DNA of 64,000 bases from Phoronis australis. Taxonomy: Eukaryota; Phoronida; Phoronidae. The stretch lies in contig NMRA01000211.1 of the NCBI GenBank assembly GCA_002633005.1, positions 226,433-290,432 on the forward strand, given 5' to 3'. Below the pieces are notes generated by a model. The model did no database searches, was not told the origin of the DNA, and saw nothing but the letters and a program-made list of their open reading frames with translations. Each line of letters opens with the position of its first letter. The stretch's first letter is position 1. Positions 11,870-26,800 of the stretch are shown in pieces. The position numbers and the translations under genes were made by a program.

Positions 11870-14800
11870 GTAAGTTATTTTTTACTTCAGATTCCTTTAG
11901 ACTAAAGCAAAATGCTTAAAATAGAATTTGATTTGTAGCACACCCACTTAGCAGAATATGGTACTTGGTGTTATGTTGAAGTAATCAACTGTATTTTTGA
12001 GGGGGATGCTGTTGGAAAATTAGGACATACACACATTTAGAGAGTGGACTCGAAAAAATGAACCCATTCAGGTTTGTTGGGAGCTTCCATGAAAAAGTCA
12101 CCTTTTATTAAGCTTTTGATCCAGAAACGCATTTTTTTGCAGTGGCTAATTCCATCAACCTAACCCTTTGGTAGGAATTCATGAATAGCAAAATAAATGT
12201 TTAACCATTAAGCTTGAAACATTATAAAAGGAGATATGTTATCAAAAATGAGTACTTTGCAACAGTAGTTTTGAAACCTGTAGATTTGTGTAGTTGTAAA
12301 AAAACTGAAAACAAACTCACAACGTGAACTCTTTTGTAAGATTTTTTGGAAAATGGACCCTTTTGTAGGGAAATTTGTTAGAAAAGGCACCCTTTTGTTG
12401 GGAAACTGGTGGTGAAGAAATCACCCTTCCGAGCAGTGCATCCTGTAACATGTATTGGAGTATACCTTTTGGTGTAATGTTCAAAAAGAACTGTAATATG
12501 TTTTTAAGATTACTTATCTATTTTGACGTTTTGTCAAAGTTGTTCAACTGCTTCATTTTTGCTATTTGAAATAAAAAGTTCATCACCTGTTTATTTTGAG
12601 GCTATTGTGGATTGTTTGACAGTTAACTAAGGAATGCGTGTCAGTATGGAGTTTCGATGAAATTACTTTCAAACAAATGACAACTTCATGAATCCTAAGT
12701 TACCTGTTATCAACTTCTCCCCATTTATGCTTTGTCATGTACGGGAGGAATTTCAAGTGATTATAAAAGTACCTCTGCAGCTGGTGTAAGTACTCTCAAG
12801 TTTCTTTTACTGAATTTCTAATTTTCTCATACCAGGTAAGAACAATCTACACTCTCTGTCTAGAATGGCGATTTTGTGAACTTTGTACGAACCAAGTGGT
12901 CCGGTGTCACATTCAATTACTGAACTTTTAAACTAAATTGTCCCACTTGTTATTGTTATGGTAAACAGCTACTGGTGTGAATGGAACTTTTTCCAAAATA
13001 TCTTGGTCTTCATTTATGAAAAATTCTTGCTACAAAAAATTGTATAATGGAGGCAAAATGCCAACTCTAAATCGGACCATTTTGGGACAATTAAATTAAT
13101 TCACATCTATCGTTGACCTTTGCTTGATCGATAATGTACAGTGACTGAAATACTGTAATACCAACTCACCACATTAAAACATAGGCAGGTTTAGAGGGTC
13201 AAGGGCTTGGCCCCGCCTCCTTACCCAACCAAAGAAGCCAACAGATGTTGTTTTTCCTTTGTAAACTATGGTTAAATTGGCATGTAATCCTTGCGACATC
13301 CTAGATATGCCAGCTGTGACTTTTCCTCAGAGTACAGTTAAATTACCATTATTATTTTTATTTACCTATAATGATGAAATCACCAATTGAATAAAATATC
13401 AATATAAGAAAATTCTTCTTCAAATACACTTCCATTGAGGTTGCAAGTTAAGTTTTTTGTTTCCTGATATTGACCTAGTTACTTGTCATACCTACAGGTG
13501 AGTTACCTATCTACAAGTCCAGACCTGAGTAATAAGGACACGTTTACTTACTTCCAAAGAACTGTGCCATCAGATGTGAATCAAGCACAGGCCATTGTTG
13601 AAATACTCAAGTAAGTCACTACAACACGATAATGAACGTCAGTGGTGGAAAGCACTGCATCCTGTTTTACAGATTATGAAAAGGTCTTGGTTATCCCAAA
13701 TGGGGTCTTCCTTAAAACAGCATTAAATCCTTGTTTTCTGTAAAAAAGTCAGTTTTCATGTAGGCCACTTATCCTTATTAAATTGGTTTGGAATGTTCTC
13801 TAATCAAACTAGGTGTGATTTCGCGACTTAGATTAATGGTAAGTAACTGACAGTTCACTGTTTCTTCAGATTAAGCTTAATAAAATTTCAGATTACTGCA
13901 TAACCTGAAATGTTATGAGCTTGGTCTAATGAAATACATACGACAAATCCTACACTAACATTTGGGGTTTTGTTACCCCAACGCCTCAGTGAGCCTGAGC
14001 CAGACCGTGACTACGTAACCCATCCTAATCAATTCACAAATTAGTGCTCCTGCATTAAGCCACAATACTGAAGAAAAACTACTTGCTAATTTCTTTTATA
14101 AGGCATCGATTTTAAAAATTCAAAGATGAATACTATTTACTTTTCAATTTTAAAAACAGTCATGTTGGTCATTTGCCTTACTTATTGTTCGTTTTTTGAC
14201 TTTGAAACCCGTACGCTAAATATGCTAAACAGGCGTGTTGGTTTATGGCCTCAATTGTCTCATCCAGCACGTTCAGCCAAGTCCATGAATAGCCATCAAC
14301 TCACATGCCGAGGACTTTGCTGGATTCTCTGGGGTAAACAGTGCATGCTTTCTTGTCCACTTTTGTGCAAATCCTGTCAGTGTAAGATTTGCTCAATGAA
14401 TGAACTGTCAGTTCTTCCCTAGTCCTGAGATCACTTCTGAACTAGTTAAGGTGAAAGACAAGAACAATTTCATAGCGGTAACTATCCTACATCAAAACTT
14501 GCTTTTTTGACAGATAGCACAGGTTTAATACCGCTTCAAGCTTCTGAAAAATTCTCTCCTTAGCTAGTTGAAAAATTTTTGTGGAAGAATAAATGTTGGT
14601 CCAAAAGTCAACAAAAAGCTTCATTTGTGAATGCTCAAGGATAATAAAGTGCTGATGATAGCCGAGTGATATTAATTCTATCTTGATGTGGTTGATATTT
14701 TAAAGTGCTTAAAACCATTATTTACGAAATAATGAGTTTTGACATCTGACTTAACATTGTCACCATCATCAAACCTTCCTTTATAGCCCTGCATATCCCA

Positions 14801-17800
14801 ACCATCAATTCAATGTCCCAAAAACAAGAAAGTTTCTTAGCTCCACCAACATGAGTGTGACATGAACTTTCCCAGCACCGGTGCAATGTCCACCAATGCG
14901 CAAATTTCTTGTACATACATGTGTAATATTTGCACTTCTCTGTGGTCCCATGGCAAAGTGACAAGACCCACAGCATGCTCAAATACTGAGTTGTTACTAC
15001 CACTGCAAACACAACACCTGATCATTCTTTAATATAATATAAATCATGGGAAAACGAGTAGCTAACGACTTTTCACATTAAACGAATTGGAGGAGGACTA
15101 ATGCTTTGATAGGTAGTCCTGATTCTACGCAGTTGCTATCTCGTAACTCGAGATCAGCTAATTAACATATTGTCAGGTAGTTTTTGCGGATGTTCTAATT
15201 TGAGAGCTGATCGACTGGTGGGGCTGCTTTTGATATGAAATAGGTGTTTTTAAGCACTTTAATACTTCCTTGATATGTCAGTAATACAGGCTACCGTATT
15301 CTGCATATAGCGATTCCAAAAGTGGCAAAATGAAATAATACCATTACAAATAAGTTAGCACCAAGACAGCCCTTAGGAGAAATTTTAACCCAATGTCCTC
15401 ATTATAATGTTCTATAAGATGATAAATCCTGTATAGACTCTTTTTCATTGTCTTGATAGTGGATCAATACACAAACGTACTGAAACAGAAAGACACCTAG
15501 TCAAGGTTTCTTAATGCAAATGGGACAGTATTTGTTAACCGAATAGTGCCATTTACACTTACGAAGTTGACACGGAACAAGTTGTTCCAGTGTGTAAACG
15601 GACTGACACTGCGCAAATTGACACCGCAGTGACAAATTTTTGCCACTCGTTTGTGAGGTAGAGTAATTTGCGCACGAACATCTTGCGCCGTGTCAATTGT
15701 AAGTCTAAACGCGAAACTGGAGTAAGACAGAAAGGATCATCTCTACTGCACTTGTGCAATGACCTACGTACGGGTTCTTATTGTGCAACTCTCTTGTAAA
15801 CCTGCGCATGTGCGATCCAGTCTCTCCAGCCTTTAATTTCCGTCTTGCAACGGTTATTGAGTTGTGTGTTTAAACGGCCACTTGACACGTGTCAATTTGC
15901 TCCGTGTCAGTTGTGGCGGGCCAAAAGTTTATGTCTAAACGGGTCTACTGACACCTAGTCAAGGTTCCTTAATGCAAATGGGAGAGTATTTGTTAACAAT
16001 GTGTCAACAACATTGTGAAGTTTTATTCCACTCTTTTTCACTGTTGGGTACACTATGTGACTGTAGATTTGAAATAACTAGTCTTATACCACAATATTAG
16101 CGTCAAATGGCAAATACAACCGTGTAATAACCCATAAAGTTATCTCACTAGTGAGATATCGATTTGGCGGGAAACCGAGGACGGGGTCGAACCCGGGACC
16201 CTAATATTGCTAGTCGCCGACTTTACCGCTACACCACGCAGCGACTGACGTCATCAAGAGTGAAAATAGAATACTTAAATGAGCACGCGCAATAATCGCA
16301 CGTTCAATAAACCACATTGTACTGTACTTATACGCTATGAAAAATAAGACACATAATTTCCATAAAAATGATATCTTAATTCGGTGAAATTTTTCTCTCA
16401 TGTCCTCTTACTTGTAAATCACCGATCTCTAGTTTGAATGCGGGTATCGTGTCGTCAGGATTTTTGACTTGAGAATTATATTCAGTTACCAGTGGTAACC
16501 TACTTTAGCAGACGATAATTTCCCGGTCGAAGTTTAGCGTGAAAAAANTATTCTATCTTGATATTTTAAAGTGCTTAAAACCATTATTTACGAAATAATG
16601 AGTTTTGACATCTGACTTAACATTGTCACCATCATCAAACCTTCCTTCATAGCCCTGCATATCACAACCATCAATTCAATGTCCCAAAAACAAGAAAGTT
16701 TCTTAGCTCCACCAATATGAGTGTGACATGAACTTTCCCAGCACCGGTGCAATGTCCACCAATGCGCAAATTTCTTGTACATACATGTGTAATATTTGCA
16801 CTTCTCTGTGGTCCCATGGGAAAGTGACAAGACCCACAGCATGCTCAAATACTGAGTTGTTACTACCACTGCAAACACAACACCTGATCATTCTTTATTA
16901 TAATATAAATCATGGGAAAACGAGTAGCTAACGACTTTTCACATTAAATGAATTGGAGGAGGACTAATGCTGTGATAGGTAGTCCTGATTCCACGCAGTT
17001 GGTATCTCGTAACTCGAGATCAGCTAATTAACATATTGTCAGGTAATTTTTGCGGATGTTCTAATTTGAGAGCTGATCGACTGATGGGGCTGCTTTTGAT
17101 ATGAAATTTGTGTTTTTAAGCACTTTAATACTTCCTTGATATGTCAGTAATACAGGCTACCGTATTCTGCATATAGTGATTCCAAAAATGGCAAAATGAA
17201 ATAATACCATTACAAATAAGTTAGCACCAAGACAGCCCTTAGGAGAAATTAAATGTCCTCATTAGAATGTTCTATAAGATGATAAATCCTGGATAGACTC
17301 TTTTTCATTGTCTTAATAGTGGATCAATACACAAACGTACTGAAACAGAATGACACCTAGTCAAGGTTTCTTAATGCAAATAGGACAGTATTTGTTAACG
17401 GAATAGTGTCATTTACACTTACGAAGTTGACACGGAACAAGTTGTTCCAGTGTGTAAACGGACTGACACTGCGCAAATTGACACCGCAGTGACAAATTTT
17501 TGCCACTCGTTTGTGAGGTAGAGTAATTTGCGCCCGAACATCTTGCGCCGTGTGAATTATAAGTCTAAACGCGAAACTGGAGTAACTGAAGACAGAAAGG
17601 ATCATCTCTACTGCGCTTGTGCAATGACCTAAGGTACGGGTTCTTTGTGCAACTCTCGTCATTTGTAAACCTGCGCATGTGCGATCCAGTCTCTCCAGCC
17701 TTTAATTTCCGTCTTGCAACGGTTATTGAGTTGTGTGTTTAAACGGCCACTTTACACGGGTCAATTTGCTCCGTGTCAGTTGTGGCGGGCCAAAAGTTTA

Positions 17801-20800
17801 TGTCTAAACGGGTCTACTGACACCTAGTCAAGGTTCCTTAATGCAAATGGGAGAGTATTTGTTAACAATGTGTCAACAACATTGTGAAGTTTTGTTCCAC
17901 TCTTTTTCACTGTTGGGTACACTATGTGACTGTAGATTTGAAATAACTAGTCTTATCATTGACCTTAACATGTTGGTCTGGAAATATTGACCTGTCATAC
18001 CCCCTTATTACATTTTTGCAAAGGATTACCTTAATTAACATTATTTGGAGAGTCAAAGAGGCAGCATAAGGTTTTTGCACAATGTTCCAATTTAGCAGTG
18101 CATCTTCATATGGCCTGGGAACAACCATACGCTAAAATCTCACTGTTCAAGTTTGTACAAACATAATTTCCAAAATTCCCCGCTTTTCTTTTTCAAAATC
18201 ATCTAAAATAGTTGTGAATGCTCACACACAGTTATTCAAAACATTGTCTGCTGGTAATGATTGAACATAAGAAAGTATTAATTTGGTGCGGATTATCTTT
18301 TACAAGAAAATGCGAAAATGAAATTGCTCTTGTCTGCCGCAGTTATTGTGTCCTAAATATTATGAGATTTTACCATATTCAAGATGGTTCAGGTCTAGAG
18401 CAACATTTAATTTCCAGTCTTGAATTGCACACACTCCACATGCATAGTATTGTGTTTGCCATTTATTACAGAAACACATTGTTAAGTACTAGATATTGCC
18501 ATCATTTGTAAAGTTGTATCTTAAGCACACTGTAATTACATAACATTTATTGCCCTACTGTTGACACAACACCTGCCAACTTGTGTAGTCCAATCAGCCT
18601 TGATGTGATTTTAACAAAAGGAGGTTAATGCTTTAATTGGAGATTCGTTAATGATGTGTGTTGCGTCATGTCCACACTATGGGTTTCTGTAGAGCTATCC
18701 CCCCCCCTCCGAGTCAGTCAAGGGTCCATACTAGACACCCTACAACGGCCTTGCGACAAGGGGTCCACTAAAGGATTAAGCTCCCTATGTATGTAACTGA
18801 GAAAGAGTGTAGATGCCTTGTCTACAGGTTTGCAACCAAACATGACTTTTGGACAGATCTGACTACTACTAATCCCCCCTAGTGGTAACCTCGGAGTTCC
18901 TCAGGACGGACTTTTGTGAAATTTAATGGCAAATAAGTTTTCATTTTTAGATTTATTCAATATATTCTGCACCACATAGTGACCATTTTTATTATTCGAA
19001 TTCGTTTTGGTGTCCGCAACCGAGATCTATTCTTAAACAGATTGAAAAATCATGTGTTCAGTTACTGCTGAGACGATCATGCACGGCTGCCAATATTGAT
19101 TTTCGGACAGGTACGTCATGTTTGTCACATACCCTAGAAGCAATTTTGTTTTTTGCATCCAGATGGCTGTCTCAACTCTGAAATTTTGCAAGTGTTTTCC
19201 TATGAATGTGACAAAGGATGACTACAGCTTTTGGACAGATCTAACTACTGTTGTGCCCCAAAGTCACAATTTAGTTTTTATAGATATTCAGAGTTACATG
19301 ATGTTTTTCATGAGCTTGAGCAAATAAGTTTTTATCATGGAGAAGACAATGGATTTCCAATTTGGATGAATTCTATGGATTCCATGCCACATAGTGGCCA
19401 TTTGAAGTATTTTTGAGTCTGTTTTTGTCACCAGACTTCAATATCCGTTAAATCACTCAGAGCATTTCAAAATTGGCAAACGTGTTTTTACTAACAAGAG
19501 CACGACAAAATGTCTGTGTGAGTTTTGTTTTAGACATTCTAGATGACTCTCTCATTACTTCAATACAGACAAATGTTATGTCCAAGTAATTGTGATAGGT
19601 GAAATTCCTACGGTGACTCGTCTAACGCCTGAAAAGGTGTGTGTAATTCAAAGAGTGCGTGCACTCATTACAGAACAGGTCCATCTACAGTAGTCGTCTC
19701 ACAGCAATACTGAGACTGGTCCCTGCACCGCAGATGTGGGATGGTGCTGTTGTTTTCCCTAGATTCAGTTTTCCACATCAAGCCAATTATGCACATGTCG
19801 TTTGATTACCTGCAGCCTGCTGTGCCTTGCTTGTCTAGTCTCCTGCTGGTTTGTGCATAGTGAATGTGGATTAGATGCATGACTCTTTCACACATGTATA
19901 AATATGACATTGATCCAAGTCCTCAAATCTTTGTGAGACTGGTTCTTATCATTTTTCGTTTAATTTCTATAACTGCTTTAGATCATAACTGAAATGTATA
20001 TACTTTTTGCCATCTACTTGCATACTGGGGAACTGCACGGTTATTTCATTCTACATACACGCCCACAGAGTAATGATGGGCCAGGTGACTACGTGTTAAA
20101 TACTGACGATGTATTCGTCAATCACGGAGGGGCCTCCGTTAATAATCTCCAAAATTTATTCGATACTAGTGATGAACATGAATTTTTTACAAACAAAAAT
20201 TCCCTGTACTATGATATTGACTGCTTAGATATATTTCTTGGCAATCAAAAGACAGATTTCTGATTGCTCAGCGTAAATATTCAGTCTCTGCGTTCTAAAT
20301 TTGATCAGCTTCAGGCTATTTTACAAATTTTAAAAAACAAACATTTATTTTTGACTGCATCTGCTTACTTAAGTAGGATGGATTTGGATGACAATTACAG
20401 TTTTTACAATTTAGAAGGTTACCATGTGATAAAAAAGACTTAGAAACTGACTGTTCCAGGCATGGGGGTTTGGTTATTTACGTCAGAGATACGATTACTT
20501 TAAACAATGTTGAAATAATGAATAATAAAAATACATATGAAGGTTTAGTAATTAAACTGAAATTGAGCACTCATAAACATTTCACCACATTTAACATATA
20601 TAGACCCCGTCGAAAGCTAAGAGACACTTTGATGACTTCATGTTTGACTTTATTCCATCAATCTCAAAGTTCATTGTTAAAGACGGTGACATTTTGATAG
20701 CTGGTGACTTCAATGTCAATTTACTACAAACTTTCAATAATACAAACTTTGATATTTTTTACCATTTGTTAAACCTGTCTCTTCTTTCTAAGATAACCTT

Positions 20801-23800
20801 TCCTACTCGTCTCACCAACAACACGTGTACTCTTATTGATCAAATTTATACAAAATTCTCTCCAACCACGTACATGTCCAAGGCTGGTATACTGTTAAAT
20901 AATTTATCGGAGCATTGCCCCATATTTATTTTTGTCTCTCAATATTAAGAACAAAAATAAACCTAATCAACCTAAATTTATTTAGATAAAGTATGAGTCA
21001 AAAAAATCTCATGACAATTTTAAAACTGATTTGGCTTCAATTGACTTTGAGTCAGTCTTAGATAACGATTTGTCTCAAAATCCTAGCATCAGTTATAGTC
21101 ACTTAGGAACAATTATTTTAGATTTTGTAAATAAACATTTTCACTCCAAAACCAAACGTTTCAACAAGCATAAACATAAACTCAACGACTGGATTACATT
21201 TGGTATATTAAAATCAATAAAGGCGCGAGACAAAATCTATAAAAAAATGAAAACCACATCTCATGATTCTATTTTTTCTCGCATTTACTCAATAAGACTG
21301 CAAAAGTATAACAGTAAACTTAAATCTGTAATAAAAGAAACCAAATGTATGCACTACGAAAAACAGTCCAAGCAGCACAAACATTATATATGCCAAACTT
21401 AGCAAGTCATCAAAAACATATTTTATAATTCATCCTTCAGAACTGTTCTCCCTCAGTTTATTAAATCTACTACATCTGGACACGTTACTGGTAAACAGAA
21501 AATAGCTGAACAGTTCAACAACTCTTTTATTAACATTGGTAAGAATTTGGCTTCCCCGTTACGGATATGCAATGAAAGTTTCAAAAATTCACGGTTCCCC
21601 AGACTGTGACTTTAAGTTTAAAACCATCGATGACGACGAAGTACTGAAGGTAATGAAAAATCTAAATCCAAAAGGCCACGACAGGCAGTGATGGCCTATC
21701 GTGTTCATTTATCATAAAGTACTCGAACGTATGCAAACAAATTTCTATTATTATAAGCCAATCCCAACTCACACGGTTTTTTCCCCAATGGTTTGAAGGT
21801 AGCTAAGGTAATCCCTATTTATAAAGGTAATGACTCCAACAGTAACTCTCTTGTTAACTACAGACTAATATCTATTCTACCCACAATTTCCTAAGTTTTT
21901 GAAAAAATTGTTCATGATTAAGTCTATTCTTATTTTTCTCATAATAATCTTCTAAAAAATCCCAGTATGGTTTCAGGCCCAACCACTCCACTGAAATTGC
22001 GGCTACTGAATTCGTGCGCTCTCTTTACAAAAATTTAGACAAAGCTTTGAACCAAATTTCAGTATTCATGGATCTTTCTAAAGCCTTTGATACCATTGAT
22101 CACGATATCCTCTTAAAAATAAAATATTACGGGTTTTCTAATAACAAATTTTCTTGGCTTGAAAATAGAAAGCAGTTCGTCTGCCTTGATACTGTCACTT
22201 CATCCCAACTTGACATTTCTGCAGGTGTTCCACAGGGATCTATTCTAGGACCTCTCTTATTTTTAATCTATGTAAATGACATCACTTTCTCTAGCAAGGC
22301 ACAGTTAATTATGTATGCAGACGACACATGCCTGTTCATTCCTTTCCAAATTAACAAAAATCATAGCTTCAACGTTCAAACGATCAGAATTAATAATACC
22401 CTACAAGGTGTTTTTGATTGGCTAAATACCAATAACTTATCACTCAACATAAGTAGAACTAAATTTATACTATTTTGATTTCCCAAAAAATCAGCAAAGG
22501 TGACAACCCTCTAATCCAAATCAGCAATGAACTTATTGACAGAGTTGAAATTTTAAATTTTTTAGGAATTTTCGTTGACGGTTGTCTTTCCCGGAACAAG
22601 CATGTTCAGAAAATTTCTAACAAAATTGCCAAAACTGTGTGCGTCCTCTCTATACTGAAACACTATTTTCCCAAACACTCACTGACACTCCTGATGATAC
22701 ACAATGCTCTTATACTATCACATCTATATTTTGGTATAACACTATGGAGGTTTAATAATTGTACGAGATTGAAACTTCTGCAGAAAAAAGCTTTGAGAAA
22801 TGTTACCAGTTCTTCATTTTTTTCACACACAGAACCAATTTGTAGGGAAATCAAAACACTTCTCCTTGACGACATATTTAACCAAGCTTGTCTAAAATTC
22901 TTTTACAAATTCAAACGTAATCAATTGCCTATTTACTTTTATAATAACAATTTTTTTCAATTACACCAGTCACTAAGAGATCTTCCTAGAATATGCAGTC
23001 AACAACCCATCCTAAAACTGCCCTCCTTCAACAGAAAAAGCTGTGAAAATATATTAATGTTCAATATACAGAATCTACGGTAATGAACAACTGTATCCTT
23101 TCAGATAATTGTAACAGATAAAATCAACACGCATAGTTTACATGGGTTCTCCTTGTATTTAAAAAATTACATATTAAGCACTTACAGCTCTCAGTGTAAC
23201 ATTCTGCATTGTTATGCATGTTCTAATTGAAGTAACAGTGATCACCTGCCTAACATCTTAGTCATATGCTTTAACCGTGTGGTCTCCCTTGTATCAATAG
23301 TCTCTGTGTTTTATTCTTAGTAAAATCATTAATTTACACTTTAAATAAACTTGCATTGTATCTTATTGTTGTGTATGTAATACAAGAGATCGTTTGTAGA
23401 ACATATGTTTATTGTATCGCTAACACCAAACTACTGCAACACAGGTCTACAGGCTAATAGTATATAAAATGTCAGATAGTCGCCAGGTGGCGTTGTCACT
23501 GCTCTACTGTAATCATAACATAACACTTATTCAATTGTATATATACTTATTTCTGTTGTTATTTATATTGTTTTTCTTAATTGTTAATATCTATCTAATT
23601 TATAGTTACTCGGTGGTCAGCTATTATCGGCCCGTACCTTTGCTGACCACCCGGTCATATAACAATGTATGTTTTATATGATTTTAAAAAATAATGGTCT
23701 CTCTCTCTTACATTGATTTTCTGACTAGTCCAACTGCTGTGGTGCCCTCTTGTGGCATTTCTGCATCTACAAGTGTATCTGCTGAGCCCCTTTCAGGATC

Positions 23801-26800
23801 TTTGCAAAATATGGCAAGATTATTCTTAGATGAAGATTTTTGGATGGATCTGACAACTCCTGTACCTCCTCCTTAAGGAGCAATTTGATGTTTTTACGAT
23901 TGCGTCTGTGTCTTTAGAGTTCCTTAAATCTTTATTATGAAATTTCCCAAATAGCCTTCTGCTAGGAGATGACGATTGCGGTGTTCCCATTTTTTATGGG
24001 TTCAATGTATTCTGTGTCATCTAGTGGCCATTTTTATGATACTAATGCATATCCCTAGAATCATATCATTTATGGTGCAGCCATGGGTGCATTTCAACAT
24101 TTTGCATTGTTCTCATTTATAAATTGTGTAGTGGTCGATGTAAGAGATTCACACAAAAATTTCAATGTCTCGAGATGTTCCTGACAACTTTTGCATACCA
24201 AACTTAGGGTCAAGCGATGATGCTTTTGAATTCCCATAATCCTGAAGAGTAAGTGAAATGTTTTCAATAAAGAAGCCCTCAATTGGCACATTGTTAGGTT
24301 GCTTTAATGTTTATGCATTTGTATTCACTGGCACTGAAGAGCTGAGTTGCAAAACATACCCTTAAACTGTACTCTTGCCCATGGCGAAGGTCGCAAGCTG
24401 GTCGCATAGATTGGCGTATCCGGCCATTGTTCTCTTTGCTTTTCTTTGTTACAATAAAGATAATGGCAAGCATTTATCGGTAACACTACAGGCTGATGTG
24501 CACCCAAGGTACGATATCCATGTGACCTGAATTGTTATATCCAACAAAGACACAACAAAGAAAAACAGTAGTAGCGTCTCTTAGGTGATGACCATGCCAT
24601 ACGCTTAAGCCCGTCGCCTGGATGTCACAAATTAAAGAATATCTTGCGACCTCCATGAGGCGTCATTTGGCATGGGTAACAAAAATTAGTTGACAGGTTA
24701 CCATCACAGAGTCTCTTTTATTACGTGCATGAAAGCAATACAAACATGTTTGTAATTGCATGCATGCAGCATTTTTATGAAAATTATGATTTTTTATGAA
24801 GACCACATTATATTTCACAGTTTTGTTGCCCAAAATCAAGACTTCGGTTTTATAAGAAATGTTGATGTTTTCATTTTTAACAACTGCTTAGGCTAAAAGG
24901 CCTTAAAAGAAAAATCCTAGCTGTAGCTGATGGCTAAAATGAATAAACAGTTTGCAACTTTTATTGAGGACAAATAAAACAACACAAGACCAGTGCTACC
25001 ATCAGACTAGATAGGTACTAACTAGGAGTTGGATATGAAGCTTGAACCGGTGTAGAATATTTGCCCAAATAATAGGATTTATGTCAGAGTGCTGTAAATC
25101 TCATTATACAAAAAATCTAGTTTGTAGAAATTCCAGTGATCTCATTGAAAATTACATTTTTAGAAAAAACGCAGTCACATGATCATAAACGTCTGGGTGT
25201 TATTTTTAGCAAGTGATAAGATTCTGTAATTATCAAGGTTTTAAAAAAAATTTATAGAGGTTTTCATGCTGAAGATCTATATGAAAGTTTTCATATTGGT
25301 CCTGTATATTTCATGACGATTTCATGAGTTTAGATGGACAACCTGTATTTTTTCTAACGGTCATAAGCTTTCCCAATTTTTCATGGCATTCTAATATTCA
25401 TGATCATATTTCAGCTTTTGTCATAAAGCATTAAGTTTATAATCGGTGATTATCATTGTTATTATGTATTAATGTTATTATTGTTTTTGCCACAGTAACT
25501 AACATTTTATTGTCATTTTTGTTATTATAATTATACCACTGAATGTTTTTCCCTACAGGAGATTTCGTTGGACATATGTTTCCATGCTGTTTGATGACAC
25601 AAACTACGGAGAAAAACTCAGTGGTGAATTTCAAAAGTTCGCTGAGAGAAATGGTATCTGTTTGGCTGTTCAGCGAAGGATTTCGGTTGGCCCTTTGTCG
25701 AATAGAACCAAACGTTTTGATGAACTCTTCAGAGACATACAAGCAAAACCAGACGCCAAAGGTAACATGGATGTACCGCTCAGCATTACTGTAATTCTTG
25801 TCTGATTTGGCACAAAAATAATTGTGAAAATTGCCACTCATCCATTTTCCATAGGCAAATAATGGCAAATTTAGCAAAAGTTGTTTTACAATACCTACAC
25901 AGCACAAACCATGCTAGTTTTAGACAATCACACATTTTCTTTTTTTAAAGAATATTGAGTTGCTTATGCTGTATTTATTACCTATGACAATTGCAGAGAT
26001 AAGTCATCCACTTTCATGACCATCCTTGTTGGCAATCTGTGGTTCTAAATGCGACCAATAATAATTTAAAAAACTATAACAGATATTTTTGGGATTTCAT
26101 CTTGAACATTTATATCAAACAGAATTTGATTGTGTAATTGATATCATTGTTTTGCTGTGAATGTACTTTTCTGTTTGACTTAAGTGCTGTTTACACTACA
26201 TAAGTTGACACCGATCACCTGAAATGGAACGAGATGTTCTTAGTGCAAGTATGTAAACAGGACTGACCTGGAGCAAACTGACACTGCACTGACAACTTTT
26301 GCTACCCGTTCGTGAGGTAGAGCAAGATTGCTCCGTGTCAATTATATGTCTAAACGCAAAACTGGGGCAAGGCAGAAATTATCATCTCTACTGCGCTTGT
26401 GCAATGACCTACATACGGGTTCTCTGTCTCTGCAACTCCCTCCATTTGTAAACCTGCACATGTGCATTCCACTCTCCAGCCTACAACTTTCGTCTTGCCA
26501 CAGTTAGTGAGTTGTGTGTGTAAATGGCCGCTTGACACCAATCAATTTGCTCTGTGTCAGTTGCGCTGGGCCTAAAGTTGATGTCTAAATGGGACTTATA
26601 TGTTAATAAAAAAAATGGTCACGTGATCCAAACTGTGACAGAGTGATTTTAAGTCAAAAATGAAATTCTTCGTGCTTCCATAGTTTCAGAAAATATGTTA
26701 TTTTACTAATAAAGTTCAAATCTATAGTTGTGTAGTCAGCTGAATACACTGATTTGTCAATGAGGTCCTACATAACCTCACTATGATAATACTTGTGCCT

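Larger units (their letters stand above)
19690..23690 (+). mobile_element. Degenerate CR1/Jockey-like non-LTR retrotransposon (LINE)
   Basis: The + strand, in several broken frames, encodes an endonuclease ('NIQSLRSKFDQL', 'GGLVIYVRD', 'AGDFNVNLL') from about 20265 to 20946 and a reverse transcriptase ('FMDLSKAFDTIDHDILL', 'GVPQGSILGPLLFLIYVNDI', catalytic 'YADDT') from about 21800 to 22478. A C-terminal region follows at 22475-23083. Stops and frameshifts, including one at about 22476, make it dead. A 3' non-coding tail holds a stem-loop at 23612-23651. It sits in the sense orientation inside receptor intron 2. The 5' edge is uncertain. The clade is judged from motif style only. Confidence 0.85.

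Noticed and set aside
16175-16245. Candidate tRNA gene on the - strand
   Set aside because: A and B boxes are present, but I found no acceptor stem or proper anticodon arm. A SINE head fits better.
25437-25907. A 156-codon - strand frame opposite receptor exon 3
   Set aside because: It is an antisense shadow of a well-supported exon.
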